Below the pieces are notes generated by a model. It worked only from the letters and a program-made list of their open reading frames with translations. It made no database searches and was not told the DNA's origin. From JACKAF01 sp041391485 (GTDB lineage Bacteria > Bdellovibrionota > FAC87 > UBA2466 > JACKAF01), in contig JAWKNY010000010.1 in NCBI GenBank assembly GCA_041391485.1, forward strand, positions 1 to 64,000: a stretch of 64,000 bases of DNA, written 5' to 3'. Positions 62,411 through 64,000 of the stretch are shown here, piece by piece (within the stretch, counting starts at the first letter, position 1; each line of letters begins with the position of its first letter). The translations under genes were made by a program, and so were the position numbers.

Positions 62411-62439
62411 TTGACCGTAATCAGGGGTTCTCTTACACT
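62411..62439 (+). promoter_or_regulatory. Promoter of the tol operon
   Basis: TTGACC (62411-62416, 5/6) and TACACT (62434-62439, 4/6) are 17 bp apart. Transcription would start near 62446, 36 nt before the tolQ ATG. Confidence 0.5.
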
Positions 62440-62481
62440 AACGATTGGGCCATCAACAACAGCAAATATTGGAAAAACAAG

Positions 62482-63222
62482 ATGAATGAAGTGCCTGCAG
62501 CACAGGAAACCATAGTCTCCATGGGGGCCATGGACCTGATTGCCAACGCCAGCTTTTTGGTTCAGCTAGTCCTTTTGCTCCTGGTAATTTTCTCAGTCAT
62601 TACCTGGGCAATCATTTTTTTCAAGTGGGGAACTTTTAAGCTCTCCTACAAGAACACGGAGGACTTCCTGGACTTCTTCTGGAGCGGCAAAAGCATGGAT
62701 CACATCTACACGGAGGCTAAGAAACACCCAAGCAGCCCCGTGGCGCGTGTCTTCCAAGCAGGCTACGTGGAGCTCCAACGGCTGATGGAGAAAGAACGGC
62801 AACGAAAGGGCAAAGCCTCGACCTCCGATCCCGCGCGCATGGTCCCGCCCGAGTCGTCGATCACGAACTTGGAACGATCGCTTAGCAAAGCGGGCCGAAA
62901 CGAGGTCATGAAGCTGGAACGCTCTCTCCCCTTCCTCGCCACCACAGGGAGTACCGCGCCTTTCATCGGTCTCTTTGGAACGGTCTGGGGTATCATGAAC
63001 GCCTTCCAGAACATCGGTGCTCAGGGCGGCGCCAGCCTCGCGGTCGTCGCACCTGGTATCGCGGAAGCGTTGATTGCTACCGCGATCGGCCTCGCGGCGG
63101 CTATTCCCGCAGTGATGGGCTACAACTACTACATTCAGAAAGTGCGCTACATCAAGGCGCAGGTCGACAGTTTCTCAGAAGACTTTTTGAACATCGTTAA
63201 ACGCAATTTCCTGGCGAGCTAA
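62482..63222 (+). CDS. tolQ: TolQ/ExbB-type proton channel subunit
   Basis: The 246-residue product has three membrane helices: residues 22-44 (LVQLVLLLLVIFSVITWAIIFFKW), about 155-180 (FLATTGSTAPFIGLFGTVWGIMNAF) and about 195-220 (APGIAEALIATAIGLAAAIPAVMGYNYY). The conserved Thr and Gly of the channel are present. The large cytoplasmic loop is basic. With TolR it uses the proton-motive force to drive TolA and keep the outer membrane attached at division. It is the first gene of an operon with tolR and a TolA/TonB-like gene. An ExbB role cannot be excluded. Confidence 0.92.
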   Translation: MNEVPAAQETIVSMGAMDLIANASFLVQLVLLLLVIFSVITWAIIFFKWGTFKLSYKNTEDFLDFFWSGKSMDHIYTEAKKHPSSPVARVFQAGYVELQRLMEKERQRKGKASTSDPARMVPPESSITNLERSLSKAGRNEVMKLERSLPFLATTGSTAPFIGLFGTVWGIMNAFQNIGAQGGASLAVVAPGIAEALIATAIGLAAAIPAVMGYNYYIQKVRYIKAQVDSFSEDFLNIVKRNFLAS

Positions 63223-63225
63223 AAT

Positions 63226-63650
63226 ATGGGTGCCTCCATTAAAAACTCCGATGACTACGGTCCAGTCGCGGAGATTAACATTACTCCCTTCGTGGACGTC
63301 ATGCTGGTGTTGCTGGTTATCTTTATGGTTGCCGCTCCGCTGATGGAGAACGGCATCCCCATTCAACTTCCAAGAGCCACAGCAAAAGCGCTCAAGCAAA
63401 GTCAGGAACCTGTCGTTTTGCACATCACTCGTGAGCGTGTTTTTTATCTCAATAAGTCCAAGGTCGCCGCGGCAGAGCTGATCAAATCTTTGCAGGGTTA
63501 CTATAAGAACAGGCTTCCAAAGAAATATTTGTGCGAGCGGACGGGAAACTTCCGTACGAATTCGTTGCGCAAACGATGGCAGCGATCAAGCTCGCAGGAA
63601 TCGACAAAATAGGTCTCGTCACCCTGCCTCCGGATAAAAAAGGGGAATAG
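63226..63650 (+). CDS. tolR: TolR/ExbD-type subunit, frame-shifted
   Basis: The N-terminus has the conserved cytoplasmic stretch (VAEINITPFVDVMLVLLVIFMVAAPL) with the essential Asp in the single membrane helix, and a periplasmic domain (PIQLPRATAKALKQ, VVLHITRERVFYLN). The first frame ends at 63612 in a non-family tail; in the next frame the true C-terminus reads KEIFVRADGKLPYEFVAQTMAAIKLAGIDKIGLVT to a TAG at 63648-63650. One missing base near 63512-63518 explains this. The corrected length of about 142 residues is normal. It begins 3 nt after tolQ. Confidence 0.92.
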
Positions 63651-63657
63651 TCCCTGC

Positions 63658-64000
63658 ATGGCCACGCATACGTTTGACGATAACTTTCTCAATATCACCC
63701 CGCGCGCACTGCTGATCTCGATTGTTTTTCACCTTTTGGTTCCGGTCCTTTTTGTTACCTCGAGCAAGTTCGAATTTTCCAAGTTCAAATCACTAAAGAA
63801 AAAAGCGACGACAGAAGAAGTTTATCAAAGCTATGTCCAGGTGGACGTGGTCGCGTTACCGGAAAAAGTCGGGATGTTGGATGAGTTTGTAGATCCCAGC
63901 TTACCGGTAGTGGACAAGACCAAAGCGCCGTCGGCCCCGGAACCTGCGCCCGCTGCCGAGGAGGTTGAGCCTCCTAAGGATACGATGACTTTACCGGACC
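63658..64000 (+). CDS. TolA/TonB-like periplasm-spanning protein, 3' end outside window
   Basis: The frame from the ATG at 63658, 7 nt after tolR, is open to the window end (114 codons). It has a short cytoplasmic start, one membrane anchor (ALLISIVFHLLVPVLFV), then a basic stretch and a Pro/Ala/Glu/Lys-rich extended region (KAPSAPEPAPAAEEVEPPK), the pattern of TolA or TonB before the C-terminal domain. Position after tolQ-tolR supports TolA; ExbB-ExbD-TonB is the alternative. Confidence 0.8.
   Translation, partial: MATHTFDDNFLNITPRALLISIVFHLLVPVLFVTSSKFEFSKFKSLKKKATTEEVYQSYVQVDVVALPEKVGMLDEFVDPSLPVVDKTKAPSAPEPAPAAEEVEPPKDTMTLPD

Noticed and set aside
1..64000. CRISPR array, insertion sequence or prophage
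   Set aside because: No regularly spaced repeats, transposase, integrase or phage structural genes were found; the direct repeats at 6971-7004 are just two operator-like copies.

Overview
The window reads as a chromosomal segment of a Gram-negative, moderately GC-rich bacterium, most likely from the Bdellovibrionota or a nearby deltaproteobacterial-type lineage. The signs are an HNH protein with a helical N-terminal half of the type multiplied in Bdellovibrionota, a DUF1844 protein, a TIGR04552-like (RelA/SpoT-like) protein, TrmFO, a lipase-maturation-factor protein, PlsB together with PlsC-type acyltransferases, and many secreted or outer-membrane proteins with no recognisable family. This placement is inference from gene content, not from a marker phylogeny.

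Layout. 1-9.5 kb: a very large unrecognised protein (5' end outside the window) whose 3' half is broken in several frames, a membrane-anchored UshA/metallophosphatase-like protein, and a periplasmic protein ending in a CxxCH haem site that sits behind a good sigma-54 promoter. 9.5-16.7 kb: a DCC thiol-oxidoreductase/lipase maturation factor fusion, an HNH protein, two unknown proteins, and a cobalamin/iron-type ABC importer. 16.7-30.7 kb: a secreted four-cysteine protein, mutS, trmJ, grpE, dnaJ, an LpoA-like lipoprotein, dksA, lon and a subtilase. 30.8-40.6 kb: a cupredoxin lipoprotein, a PAS sensor kinase, comF-comM, plsC, a PATAN-like protein, 3,5-diaminohexanoate dehydrogenase with a leucine-type dehydrogenase, and a deoxynucleoside kinase. 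40.6-50 kb: nagZ, a DHH phosphoesterase, two tandem beta-barrel paralogues, small unknown operons, tRNA-Ser and two glycosyltransferases. 50-64 kb: a serine hydrolase, HtrA, a RelA/SpoT-like protein, a GYF_2 protein, a possible ncRNA, plsB, a solitary CpaF-type ATPase with a cupredoxin-like partner, secreted unknowns, trmFO, and the start of a tolQ-tolR-tolA/tonB operon that runs out of the window.

How the genes work together. Protein quality control is concentrated in the middle (grpE, dnaJ, lon, subtilase, with htrA further on). Envelope building and energisation recur (plsB, plsC, LpoA-like, nagZ, tolQR, beta-barrels). comM and comF form an overlapping pair suited to DNA uptake and recombination.

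Reading-frame breaks occur in many normally essential or conserved genes (lon, plsB, tolR, nagZ, kdd, trmJ, the sensor kinase, a glycosyltransferase, the subtilase). Several sit at homopolymers and can be repaired by one base. The best reading is residual sequencing/assembly error rather than gene decay. They cluster in a few stretches (3.1-4.1, 7.56-7.87, 41.3, 48.5-48.9 and 56.2-57.5 kb). Coordinates for those genes span the whole reconstructed gene.

The most interesting leads are a recurrent extended -10 motif (TGCTANNNT) placed a few bases before start codons, which suggests leaderless transcripts; the sigma-54 promoter with helically phased repeats; a paired two-cysteine domain in two secreted beta-barrel paralogues; the DCC-LMF fusion; and a promoter-hairpin-terminator unit upstream of plsB.
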